From Desarmillaria ectypa (Eukaryota > Basidiomycota > Agaricomycetes > Agaricales > Physalacriaceae), in contig JAUDYN010000001.1 of assembly GCA_030407005.1 (NCBI GenBank), positions 2,170,001-2,234,000 on the forward strand: a stretch of 64,000 bases of DNA, written 5' to 3'. The position numbers and the translations under genes are program-made. Of this stretch, positions 12,525-23,994 are shown one piece after another; position 1 is the stretch's first letter; the number at the start of each line of letters is the position of its first letter. The notes beneath the pieces were generated by a model, which saw only the letters and a program-made list of their open reading frames with translations, ran no database searches and was not told the origin of the DNA.

Positions 12525-15500
12525 ATGAGCGACGACGACGGTTTCTTCGACGACAACTTTTTCTGCGCCGACGAGACCCTTGCTGTGCTCGATAACATCG
12601 TGGCAGAATATGTTGCTCGTGCGCCACCTCTAATGACTGGGAAACCAGATAATGTCGAGGAGTCAGAACCACCACCGAAAAGACAGAGATTGGATGATGT
12701 CCCGCAAACTCGCGTTTCCGAAGCTCGAATAGCTGCAGATGACCTCCCAGAGATATCGGTGTCCGGTGTTGGCACGTATGGTCTTCCGCCTGGCATTTTT
12801 CGCGACTCCGACGCGACTTGGAACGCTGTTCGCCGCTCCACAGGCACCGCGTCTGTCGTTAATGAGCAGATAAATAATGGCCCAGGTGGGAGCAGGCATG
12901 CCGATACTGACATTTCGATGACAGATGTAACGAACCAGAACGTTCACCTACCTCAGAGCAATGCAAGCCGTCCCTTGCATACCAGCCGCTCCCCGTCTCG
13001 TGTACAGCAATCTGGACGTGTTCAGATGGGAAGAAATGGTCATCCTCCTCGGTTGCATCAAGTGCAGACTTATGTCTCTAACACGACGTCTTCTCACCAT
13101 GCTCCTCCTCAAATCTCAACAGCAGATGCTGTGGAAGCCAGAGTGCAAGACTTGCTGACGAAATTGAAAAAGGTTGGCTACATTGTATCTCTCTTGTCTT
13201 CTGCTCATTCAGCACGGATCATGTCATAGTCAGAAGATGAAAGACGGAAGGTCCAACTCGCACTTGAAGAGGCTAAGAAAACCCGATTTTCAAAGGAAGG
13301 AGAGGTAACGATTCTTCGCCATACCATCGAAAAGGTGTTGCCACTCTTTTCCGGTTCTAATTTTCTACTCATTAACCGTGTTCAAGACTGCCAAAGATTA
13401 CGCCGCTCAAATATCAAGACTCAAGGTTGAGAAGGAAGAAGCAGATGACAGGCAAGCGCAAATGCAACGTGATCGAAAGGACGAGATTGAGAGGTTAAAG
13501 ACTGACTTCATGTTCAAGGTATTCATTTTCCACATTTTCTTTCGATCTATTTTATATATGTGGTTCTTCAGCAACAGGAAGCGGAGGCTTCACGACGGCC
13601 ACCGTCTGTGCGAACTAAGAAAGCAGTAAAGGATGTCTATTCTCAAGTTTTACCGATGTCCTCTCAAATGCAAGGGTGGAACCCCAGCCATAGTTCCCAG
13701 GCTGGGCCCAGTACTCCACGTCGTCCCAGGATCGCGCGGAATCCTCAGAAAACACCCGAAAAGCCTCAGAAACTGCTTGACTTTCAAAATGCTTTCATGC
13801 CTAGCCCCCCATTACGACCGCGGAATAATACAAGAAGGGGAACAGATTCTTCAAGTCAAATATTAATACAGGGCCAGACTATCAGGTCACCAATCTCTAG
13901 CCCGTCTAGAAGGAACAGGCTTAACACTGATTCTGATGTCAATATGGATGACGACCTGAAAACTGACGTAAATGAAGCGGTTCCAAGCAATGACGATGTG
14001 TTCAACGATGTCGGAAATACGATAACGATAGAAGACCAAACTGAGGAGATCTTCGACCTGGAACCATTTGACTGGAAAGCAGAAGTGGGTTCTTCTAGTC
14101 ACTAAAAATTACCGGGCTGATTTTCGCCCTTGTCCTAGCTGTTCCGAATATTACTGACCCATACGACATCATCATCTCATCAACCGACACTACTTTCGTT
14201 GACAGAAGCACCTCTCGTAACAGCCACTCGCTCCAATAGTCAATACAGCGAAGTTATTTCAAGCATCCTTGCTATCGTAGGGACGTCGAGATTTCACGAT
14301 TACCCCACGGCGGCTATAGCTGTGTCGCCGTATCTGGTTTCTATGGCGTCTGTTCTGACTACGCTAGATCTAGTGAGCTGCTCTCCCATGCCTTTGTCGT
14401 ATACTTATCTAAGAACTTCCGCTAGACTTCACATTTAATTGGAATGCTAGACCTACTAATATCACTCATCCATTCATTGCCATCATTTTCCTCCATACTA
14501 CTGTCACAGACTGATTCCAATGGCGATTCTCGCATTATGGTATTACTCTCCGGCATCATCCGCAACCATCTACAGCCCTCAAGGGACGGAGCCTACCCAA
14601 AGCTACTTGCGAAGGAAACGTTAGACTTACTAGAAGTGTTATGTTGGAATGTTGCTACCACAGATATTGACAAGTAAGAAATGTTTGTTCTGGTCTATGT
14701 GTCTGATCCTCATCTCGTCCAGACTAGGCTATATATGCCAGAACCGGGACGTATTCGCCGCCCTCCTTCATAATCTCCAACCAAACTGGGTTTTATCCCA
14801 AGTAACCCGCTTCCTCGTTCGTCTCATGACATGTACGTGTGTTGTCCTATGAAATATTTTCTCTGTGGAGACACTAATCTAGATCCTCAACTTTGCCATC
14901 ACATACTCACCTTTCCGACGTCGGAGTCGGAACAACGTGTCGCGTCCGAGACCACCAAATACCCCGTGCTCGATCGGTTATGCTCATTCCTCATTGATAT
15001 CAATCGTCAAGATGATGAGGTGCGTGTTACTTCAGTCTTCCTAGGGCACGTTGAACATTCCGAAACATAAGTGCTTGTCCATGAAAACACATATCCTCAT
15101 CTTCTTTGCTTTGGTGTCAATCACTGATGCCAAGGCGTTTGCTGTTCTGACTGGCTCGGTGGTATTGGTGCCTTCATTGGTTGTATGCCTTCATATGCTG
15201 ACGACGCCACTATGGGAGGAAGATGAAAAGTATACTTCGTCTGCGGACTTCATATTGACGTGCGTACATGCACCTCTATTGTCCATTTTGCCACACTTAA
15301 CGGATCAACAGGATTGTTCGATTGATGAATCACACGCTGTATCTTCTTCATAACATCGTTAGCAGTGACCCGACAGCTATGAACTTGCGGCAAAAACTTC
15401 TTCGCGCTCCACCCCGACATTTCAATGGCATCATGCATATGTTCACCCTCACATTTGGACGGTTAAGTTATTCGCCCTTGCCAGAGTGGATGCCAGTCTC

Positions 15501-15720
15501 TGCCCAGCTTGAGTTAAATATCATGTCGGGTATGTCATATGGTCATATGGTTGAGTGTGACGCTGACAAGATACCTTAGAAATGGCTAGGGATATGGTGG
15601 AACTTGTCCTAGATCAACCAGAAGATGAAGCTGTTTGGACAGCGCTCCAAGACACAGACCAAGATGAGGATAGTGTGACGAACGAAGACGATATGGAAGA
15701 AGAACTTATGGGACGTTGAA
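12525..15720 (+). CDS. ATRIP/Rad26/Lcd1-like DNA damage checkpoint protein
   Basis: Probable partner of the ATR/Mec1 checkpoint kinase, which binds RPA-coated DNA in the nucleus. The N-terminus MSDDDGFFDDNFF is an acidic, aromatic segment like the RPA-binding element of the family. A low-complexity stretch with a basic patch (PPPKRQRL) follows. A coiled coil then runs across three exons (VEARVQDLLTKLKK, VQLALEEAKKTRFSKEGEV, QISRLKVEKEEADDRQAQM). After a Ser/Pro-rich linker, a 57-nt intron at about 14086-14142 restores frame into LFRILLTHTTSSSHQP and a long helical C-terminal region. The acidic end is EEELMGR. An acidic start, a coiled coil with a KEGE motif and a helical tail together fit Rad26/ATRIP. 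Sequence conservation in this family is low, so the name rests on architecture. Confidence 0.72.
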
Positions 15721-15955
15721 AACAAAGGTATGATTATTGCGATTTGTATATACTATCTGTAGTCTACGTAGCATCTTTCAATTTCACCTGCCGCGGAAAG
15801 AGATAAATAGGTGCTAACCTGTCGACAGAAGGTCTTCACCCATTGCATCTTTCTTTTTGAGACTTTGGAATTCGGTGGATTTGGAATGGCCTGTTTTTTG
15901 ATAGCTATATCGCACGCCTCAAAATGATATTTCGATGTTAAACGACGCCGGATCT

Positions 15956-17190
15956 TCATCTAAAAGCAGCGGTGTTAATGTGTGTAGAAGAAATCGGAGG
16001 AAGGGTTACAATGGCTGAAGGAACGACCGTTGTGTCTGGCGCATAGCTCATGGACACGTTAACATGTCCAATCCTGCCTTGCTGTTCCAGCCAAAACTGC
16101 CACAGGCACACGTCCCAGTCTGAGGAGCTTGAACTCATGAGGAAGAACCGATCGGTGCACCATACAGGATAATTTTTAGGTAGAACAAGGGGCGAGAAAG
16201 AAGCAACAGGGAAGGCTATCTCTTTAGCGATCGTCAGAACGGCCGGAATTTGCGAGCGGTGGGAGAGATGTTCCGACACAGAATGGTACAACATAGCAGA
16301 GGGTGTCACCAATGAAATTTCGGCAGGGACAATCATGACGGTGTCAGTAGGCGCAAAGAGTCTGCCGATGTTAAGGAAAACGTTAGGTGACAAGGAGCCT
16401 TGGTTATTCGTTTGGAGAATATGGACAGAGAAATAAGCCAATGAGGGAAGTGTCTTGATCGCAGACAAACGATGCAGAAGGTTTTTATAAGCAGGGGCAG
16501 AAGGTGCAGAGTTCGTTGTTATGACGAGCGACACTGGTCCTATTTTGGGTAAGATGGAAATAAAAACACAAATGACTGAAGATTACCACGCCAATACCGA
16601 GCCCAGTTAACCAGCGATCCAAGCTCTATTGAATCGTTTGTCCAAAGACAGGCTGTAGGACCTTTCAGGCTACCGGAGATTTCTGAAAATACAACGAAAG
16701 GTTCGAGTCCAGACTGCACTGGATGATGGGAGGCGATACGAGAGACTCGCCGAGTTGCAGAGAGGTGCCATGGTTCTATAATAAGCGTGTTCAAGATACG
16801 AAAGTAGATGGAGGTCACTAACGCACTGCCAAATTCCGCAGTTGATGGTGGATTCAATGGTCTAACCCAGAAGCAATACAATGAGGCGGAAATGAAAAAC
16901 AGGCTGAAGCAAGCATAGATGAGGAATGTCAACCGAAGATAAGCATTGTTTGTCAACTGCCAAGACCAGATTGAGTGGATCTCCGTCATTAATCCATCGT
17001 GAAAGGCGAGATATATGGCGAGACGCCTGGAGCGTCGAGGCAATGTCGGCGAGTCGAATGGGCTACCGTTGGTCGTTACATGAGGCGGATCTTGGGCGAG
17101 GTGAGCACGAAGGCGCTTTTTAGATACGGATGTCGATATATGGTTTTGTATGCTGCCAGAGGTGGAAAGGGAAGGCAGGTCCATTGACAT
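15956..17190 (-). CDS. Type II membrane glycosyltransferase, GT49 (LARGE)-like
   Basis: Probable Golgi glycosyltransferase of about 395 residues. The start MSMDLPSLS opens a cytoplasmic tail. A single hydrophobic helix (LTFLIYACFSLFFISASLYC) follows near residue 100 and then a lumenal domain. A 48-nt intron just inside the lumenal domain (about 16547-16593) joins NWARYWRG to PVSLVITTNSAPS, which matches the W-x-GP-[VI]-S opening of GT49 domains. Further on come FLNIGRLFAP and WDVCLWQFWLEQQG. The place where the family usually has a DxD metal motif reads TDTVMIVPAEIS, so no clear DxD is present. Substrate is unknown. It could be a relative of the fungal GT49-like group with altered or absent activity. 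Confidence 0.55.
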
Positions 17191-17986
17191 CGTTGAGGCA
17201 ACAGAACATGGTTGCAGGTTAGATTTGAAATTGCAGATATCCGATTCGGATTGGCATCGGATCAAAATGGCCGCCCCCCGCAACTGACCGATGTGTTTCA
17301 ACGTCAAGCAATGAAGTTTAGCAACGCGCACTCCTCAGCACTGAGCAGACTTTTCTCCGAACTAGCCATGCAACTGGTAATGATAATCAGCACGCCCCTT
17401 TACCCATCGTCCAGATTTTATCCATTTGTATTTCTGTATGGCAGATGGGAACATGTCCATGCATGTGTGAATGCCAGCAAGTTTGCAGATCACACATAAA
17501 CGATTTTGCTTCATTTTATTGGATTGTGGCATCAGTTTGCTTCCAGAACGCTTCGGCTGGGATTTCCTCAATCTTTTCCCTCAGCTAATCGTGTACTCCC
17601 TAGATTGATATTCCGCCATATCACAGGTGACCATCCAACTTGGCCCTTAGGCGACAGTGAATTACCTTTAAGGATCACTCGACCACGATGATGCATGTCG
17701 ATCACGAAGTACAGTGTGATTGCTTATGATCGGACGCGGCATTGCTTTTGCAGAACTATCATCAAGTCGGACTTGATCGCTTACGAACGTTTACAAGCCT
17801 GATTCTTACAATGTATCTCGGACCGTCGTCTGATGCTGATATCCTTTGCTGGTGTATGTGCATCGTTGTTTCTACTGCACCATGCCAAGATCGGGTGCTA
17901 GTTGGATCTTAAAAATGACAGTTCGTAAGAGGCTCAATAGCTTTAAAAACTCGACCCAGTAGCCTTTCTCAGCCAACAATTTCGAC
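17191..17986. other. Intergenic, divergent 5' regions
   Basis: About 800 nt between the start of the GT49-like gene and the start of the adenylation-domain relic. Small open frames overlap without coding bias. I see no RNA gene or repeat. It presumably carries the upstream region of the glycosyltransferase gene. Confidence 0.5.
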
Positions 17987-19940
17987 ATGGAATCTCTAAA
18001 AATTTTCACCGCTGGCCCCCAGTTTCTTCACCACATTTTTCTCGCTGTTCTCAGGCGTTACTTTGTGGTAGCGACCCAGCCCATTCATTCTACAAAAGAC
18101 TTGAAGGAGGAGGTATCCGAAAAGATATGCGGCTCTATTATCCCTGATCACAGTTTTGGTCCAAGGGTCGACGCGACCTTCAACTGCGTTCATCATGCCT
18201 TCGAACCCGCTGCCCTGTCCAACGGTGACCAGGTCGTTGTTGTAGATCATCTCGGAAATTCCATGTCATACAGTCAACTCAACCGCCTCTCTTTACGTCT
18301 CGTAACATATCTGACATCTTGCGGGGTCCGCCCCGGGTCTTTTGTCGGTCTTGTTGTGCAACGATCAATTCCTCAGGTGATCGCTATCCTCGGCGTCCTT
18401 CGCGCTGGTGCAGCCTATATTCCTTTGGATGGCGACGTCATACGGGACGATACACTTCAAGGTATCGTGACAGATGCTAACCCTTCGTACGTCCTCGTCT
18501 CTAAAGGATGCATCTCTCGTGCGGACCTTCTGAGCCATCCATATGGGTGCTTGGAGGATGTTCTCGACTCTATCAAAGACTCTGACACCGGCTTCGTCCA
18601 AGATCAATCTAAGGGTTCCGGCACCGCGTATATCATTTTCACCTCCGGTATGAAGGTTTTATATATATATATTTCGATCAGGTCTTTATCAACGCTGTAG
18701 GTACTACCGGCAAACCCAAAGGTGTCATGGTCAGCCAATGTCGTCAACCGTAAGTTCCTGCTTATACCCATAAGTGACCACAAATTAACAATTCCTCTTT
18801 CAGTTCTTTCTATGGCCCCGGGAAATCTTCATATCGAACCGGGAGTCAAGGTCGCCCAGCTCTTGAATATTGGCTTCGACATGTGCGCGTGGGAGACTCT
18901 TGGCTGTTTAATGAATGGGGGAACACTTTACTTGCGTGGACCTCGCCGTGCAGATTGGTTAAAGGTCTTGAAAACAGTGGATGTTGTCATTGCTGCCCCA
19001 TCTATTCTGCTCCCGCACGACCCTAAGGATTTTCCCAATGTCCGTGTGGTCGCTACGGCAGGGGAGCCCTGCCCACAGTCTTTGGCCGACAAGTGGGCTT
19101 CCCAAGCGACGTTCTACAATTCATGTGGTCCAACAGAGGTATTACATTTTTATAAGTGGTATTGTTCTCTTCGACTGACTTGGTATACTTTCGAGATCAC
19201 TATTGTTAACACGATGCACAAGCACATTCCCAACACTCCTCTTTCTATCGGAAAACCGACTGAAAACAATACGGTCTATATTTTGGATGAATACTTGCGG
19301 CCCGTACCCTTTAGGACCTCTGGATTGATGTGGGCTGGGGAAAAAGGTCTCTAAAGGATATCTTGAACTGGACGAACTGACTGCAAAGAGATTCCTACCT
19401 GATCCTTACCTTCAGGATGGCAGGTATGTCAGACTCCCTTTTCTGTGTCGTTTTCTGAAGTCTTTCTAGCCGAATGTATAACACTGGAGACATCGGCAAG
19501 TGGAGGGCAGATGGCTCACTAGATCATCTAGGTCGTGTCGATGACCAAGTCAAAATCAAAGTGCGCCAATGTTTATCCTAGAGCACTTGTATCCGACTAA
19601 TCGTTCGGTAGGGCTTCCGTGTTGAACTGGATGGTGTTAGTGCAGCAATGCAGTCTTGTCCTGAAGTCACGGGAGCGTGCGCGCTCCTGGTAGAGGGTGA
19701 ACTTGTCGGATTCTACACACCTTCCGAAGTTGCAATGGTCGGTGTACGAGACGTCGTCAGTCGAATTCTTCCTTGGTATTCTGTGCCTACGAAGTTTATA
19801 TCGATTCCCTCCTTGCCTTTGACCAAGTGCGTTTCCTAGCATTTGCGTGCAACATTGCGCTGACTTCTGACTTATGGAGAAATGGGAAGACAGACAAAGG
19901 AGAGCTCAGGAGTATTGCTATCCAGCAAATCCTCGGTTGA
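17987..19940 (+). pseudogene. NRPS-like adenylation domain, frameshifted and truncated
   Basis: Reads as an ANL-superfamily adenylation domain of fungal NRPS-like enzymes, which activate a carboxylic or amino acid as an acyl-AMP. Core motifs are in order: RAGAAYIPLDG (A2), the A3 loop FTSGTTGKPKGV across an intron, AQLLNIGFDM, ATAGEPCPQSLADKW, FYNSCGPTE (A5), [13 protein letters not shown] (A7), [16 protein letters not shown] (A8) and NGKTDKGEL with the catalytic lysine (A10). Two breaks are visible. After GVMVS (about 18736) the conserved continuation NVVN is in another frame, as if about 5 nt were lost. After WAGEKG (about 19347) the conserved SKGYLELDE is again out of frame, and the in-frame reading stops. 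No thiolation, reductase or membrane domain follows A10, and the frame stops at 19938-19940. Sequencing error is the alternative. Confidence 0.65.
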
Positions 19941-20906
19941 ACCGACTTCGCTTATAATCATACCGCCATCTATCCCTAACATTACATTATCTATTCTCCA
20001 AACATGTCGTTAGAAACGGAACCTTGTATGTACAGTAGCCGAATCTTAATCAAGCCTCAGGCAAGGCGTCTCATCCTCATCTACTTCAGTGTTTAGCACT
20101 GTTAGTATCACTTCCTCAGCAAGGTTTAATTGAATTAACTATTGGGTAGGCTACGCTTACCTGCTTCTGTGTCATCGGCTATCATTTGCCGAACTAAGAC
20201 GTTCTCACGCTTATCTTTCAAGTACACTTACCAATCGGCCTAATCCTGGTCTGCAGTATTTTCTAAGCGAGCTGCCCGCGCATCGTGCATCTCCATCATA
20301 AAACTTCCGAAAGGCAGCGGAAGTCCTTTGATCCGGGCCTACAGCAGGCAATCTGGTAAAGTACTTATCGCCACTGCAGCACCGGCGACGACGATGCATA
20401 CTATTTGATCCACAACAACTCTTGTTAGCAACCCTTCTAATCAGTGCCCTGATGCGAGGTGGAGTACTTGCACCATATCATAGAATCGAGCAAGGCGGTG
20501 CATTGGGTCTTGCTATGCATACATTCGATGATCTAAGTATGGGCGACACTCTAACACGTAAGAAGGGGACTTTGTCCAGGAATCAACCGTTTACTTAACA
20601 AAACGACGTTCCCTCTTCATTTCTGCATCCCCGGTCATCATGTCACAAGTGCGCGGCGTATGTTTGCAACGTGTTCATCTATCGATCCTTCGATGCCTTT
20701 CATGCACGCCTAATCCATGCTGCGCTTGTTTCGACTACTCGCCTCGATGACGCCTCCAGGCAGACTCGCACGAAGATATTAAAGTGATACTTCTGTCTTC
20801 TCGTCGCAGTGTCCCTCCTTACACTCTTAGTCGCTCCTTTCTCTCATTCCCGCCGGTTTCTCTGCCCTTTCAACGATCCTCTACTCTCTGAGCAGAGAAG
20901 AGCACC
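19941..20906. other. Intergenic after the adenylation relic
   Basis: Nearly 1 kb without a convincing coding frame. I looked for a carrier-protein or membrane-domain remnant of the upstream adenylation gene and did not see one. The last 150 nt are C/T-rich, as expected for the promoter and 5' UTR of the next gene. Confidence 0.5.
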
Positions 20907-23900
20907 ATGAGCTCGTCGACGAAGTCTGTATTCCGTTCCCGCATGGGAAAGGCCGTGCGGCGCACGTCCTCCATTCTGTCACTATCACGTCCGGGTACGC
21001 CTTCTGGTTCAGATACCAGTTCCGTCAAAAATATCGAAGCACGGTCTGCGGTTGTGTCTACGCCGGACCCTGCAGTGCATGAGGCCCCAAGCCCTATAGC
21101 AGAGTCACCAGCGAGAGAAGCTGCCGCAGTGGCAAGTGATACTCCCCAGCCTACAGGACCTTCTCCTCTAGCTCAAACTATCGTTACCGATTCACCTGTG
21201 CTCACGGCAGAGCCTGAGAGCATGCACGATCACAGAAGCGTGGAGGGGCATAAGTCCGTGGAGGAAACACGGACATTGGCCTCCGAAGACAATGCCGATG
21301 AGGCCGTTCAACAGAACGGAACTGCTGCTCATGAAGTGCCAGCGGCCGCGCCTCAAGTCGAGGACCAGTCTCATGAAATCCAGGAGAAGGAGTCGAAAGC
21401 CGAACGCGCTTCGCTAATGGGCGAATCCATTCCCACTATTCTAGAGGCCGAACCTGCCACAGCACCTCCGCCGGCTCGTGAAATGGAAGGCGTCTCGTCG
21501 TATTTCGAAATTCCTACGCAACCAGAACCAGTTCGTGATCCCGTCCCCGTGTCAGAAGAATCCATTCTCTCTGAGCCGGCACCCCAGCCTCGAGACGTTC
21601 AGACGGAAAACATTCCCCTTTCCGACATCCATGAAGGACCGACGAAGGCGGCCGTAGGAATGCCTTCTCCCGTGCCAGCAACCACGACGTTGCCTTCATA
21701 TGAAGCCGACTCGTCTCAAGAGGTTTGGAGAGATGCCCATCATTCGTCTGTGGCACATTCATTGGAAGGAACGATACGGAGTGAACATGTCGCCGATCAC
21801 GGTTCTCAATACGAGGGAACGACTGGGCAGTCAGTAAACTACTCTTCCTCTCTTTCTTCGTATATTGACACATTCTAGAATGTCAATGCCAATGGAGGAT
21901 CCGTTTGCTGATCCTATCCCTGCGATAAATGTTTCGCACGATGACATTACTATGCCCGAGTAAGTAGTGCTTCCGACCTTTTTTGCCCCAAGCTAATGTA
22001 CCCTGTGAAATTAGGCCACAGCGTGAAGAAGCATCAGTACCTCAAGGCGACCAGCCCATAGTCGTGATGCCGCTTCCGCTCATGCAGGATGTGATTCCAT
22101 CAAGGTACGTGGACATATTGTCAGAATTGTTCTATGACCTCAAAAACTACAGATCTATGTGCGCTACTTCATCGACACAAAGCCTTGGGAACAGCAGTCA
22201 TCATTTTGAACCGGAAACAGAGTATGATCCCTCTATTGGTGTTTATGACGCAGGCATAGCTAATTTTCGACCCGAACAGCGAAACGCGTCCTCTACTCCC
22301 ACAGGTACCTTTCCCCAGGTCACCCTCGTACCTTCAGTCTCAACACCAGACTCGGGTCAACGTTTCTCCCCAGTCCGCATTGCCGTCATCTTCGTTTTGG
22401 CCTTTGCCAGCACCGTCGACTGCCCCAAAACTGAACCAGCTGGGTTGGATCGAGTTTTCTCTTCCTGATTCCACGGCATACTATGTTCACCCTACACTGC
22501 GGGTGACAACCGATATGGAGTTACGGAACAGCAAGAAGCTAGATCTGGTCACATCCTACTTTGACAACTACAAAGACGAACTTGCTCCACCTGGTGGAAT
22601 GGAGCTGTGGCTAAGAGAAAGCCCTCGGAAGAAGAAGCGTGATCCTCCTCTTGCGGGGTGGTGGATCGATCATAAGAGTCGAAGCGTGTCGTCAGGGCTG
22701 CCGAAGAGAGGTCCCTCAAAACCAGGACGCAAAGATGAGGACGGTGTGTCTAGAATTGATGATTCGAAGGCTGGGAATGTGGACTCATTGACTTGCAGCT
22801 TTGGATGCGGAATATCGGTACTGGGCGTTCATGGAGGCACATCCTGCACACAACCCACTTCCTGCGAATGCACACGGGGAAGCCATGAATGCTCTTACAT
22901 GGGCATGGACAGGTGATTGTTTATGAGCCATCTTGAACGTTATTAAACGCAATTGCTTTAATTCAGATCGCCTGCTTCCCTCTCAGCAAGCAACCTCAGC
23001 GCCTTTCAGTCAAAATGAGTACCAAGAACTCACTTCTTTGCTTCGTGGGGGTAGGTTCCACTGCCCAGAGTATAGCATATCTCTGAAGCTCTTTCCAGAA
23101 ATTACGACCGAGAATGGAATGCAAATTACTCGGATCGTCTCTAGAATCCATCTTCGCATGAGTGAGTATGAATGTTTGAACGTCTATGAACGGATACTGA
23201 TTCGCTCTTTGTCCATAGTTCATTGGCGTCAATTGAATTATCGTCCCAACAAGCCTCTTCCCCGTGATGCGAGCGGCGACTCTTTACGTCTGCCTGCACG
23301 TCGTAATCAGCTGGGCCGCGCTTTGGTCGACTTCTGTATCTCCTGCTTGTGTCTCGGCATTCCATATATCTTTTACAACCGCTCGCATCATCGAGGAATG
23401 GATGAAGAAGGCGGCATTCGAAGTGCTGCCCCGATGCTGGTAATCGGTGCTTGCACTTGTCTTGTGGTAAGCTCGCGCTCTTCTACTCAGCCTTAACCCC
23501 TCAAATTTTCTTTTTGGGTAGGCTGCGATTGTTTTGAGTGCATCAGTGACTTTCCTTTCCTTACCTGGGTTAGACAATGTCGCACGGATTGTAGGGCTTC
23601 TCACCGTGCTCTTTTCTGCTTTTTCTTTGACTTCGACCGTCATCGCCATATTCAAATACAAGAGCGACGCAGAGAGGGCTGTGTCCTTTATAGGCGGCGA
23701 AGGACTGATGCTCATTTCTGTAAGCTGCAACTGCATTTTCTTCGACAGCTTGACTCATTCGGCGTTTTTATAAAGCGACGACATATATTGTACTCGTTGC
23801 CGCTGGTGTTCTTGGCCTATGCGATTATCGGGTTCGTTGTGGGCATCGTGCTTTATTCTTTCAGAGGAGTGTCCATTACCGGTTCACCCCTGATAGAACA

Positions 23901-23994
23901 TCACTTTCAGGAATACACACGATGGACGGTGGTAGGATTCCTTGGTGGTCTTCTGGGTATCTTGACGACATCTATTGTTCTCATGAAGCAGTAA
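20907..23994 (+). CDS. Uncharacterised WW-like, multispanning membrane protein
   Basis: I do not recognise a named family. The N-terminal third is a disordered Ser/Pro/Glu-rich tail beginning MSSSTKSVFRSRMGKAVRR, with a basic start. An apparent stop near 21876 is removed by an intron from about 21831 to 21879 (donor GTCAGT), which leads to MSMPMEDPFADP. A WW-like unit follows (LGWIEFSLPDSTAYYVHP). A helical central region includes AEYRYWAFMEAHPAHNPLP. The C-terminal part has five or so hydrophobic segments, including FCISCLCLGIPYIFY, MLVIGACTCLVAA, IVGLLTVLFSAFSL, LVFLAYAIIGFVVGIVLYSF and VVGFLGGLLGILTTSIVLM. The stop after VLMKQ is at 23992-23994. Function is unknown. A membrane scaffold that binds proline-rich ligands through the WW-like unit is a guess. 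Confidence 0.65.

Noticed and set aside
21831..21879. Stop codon after YSSSLSSYIDTF as the end of a separate Ser-rich gene
   Set aside because: The stop sits in a good 49-nt intron (GTCAGT...TCTAG). Removing it continues in frame into MSMPMEDPFADP and the rest of the membrane protein.
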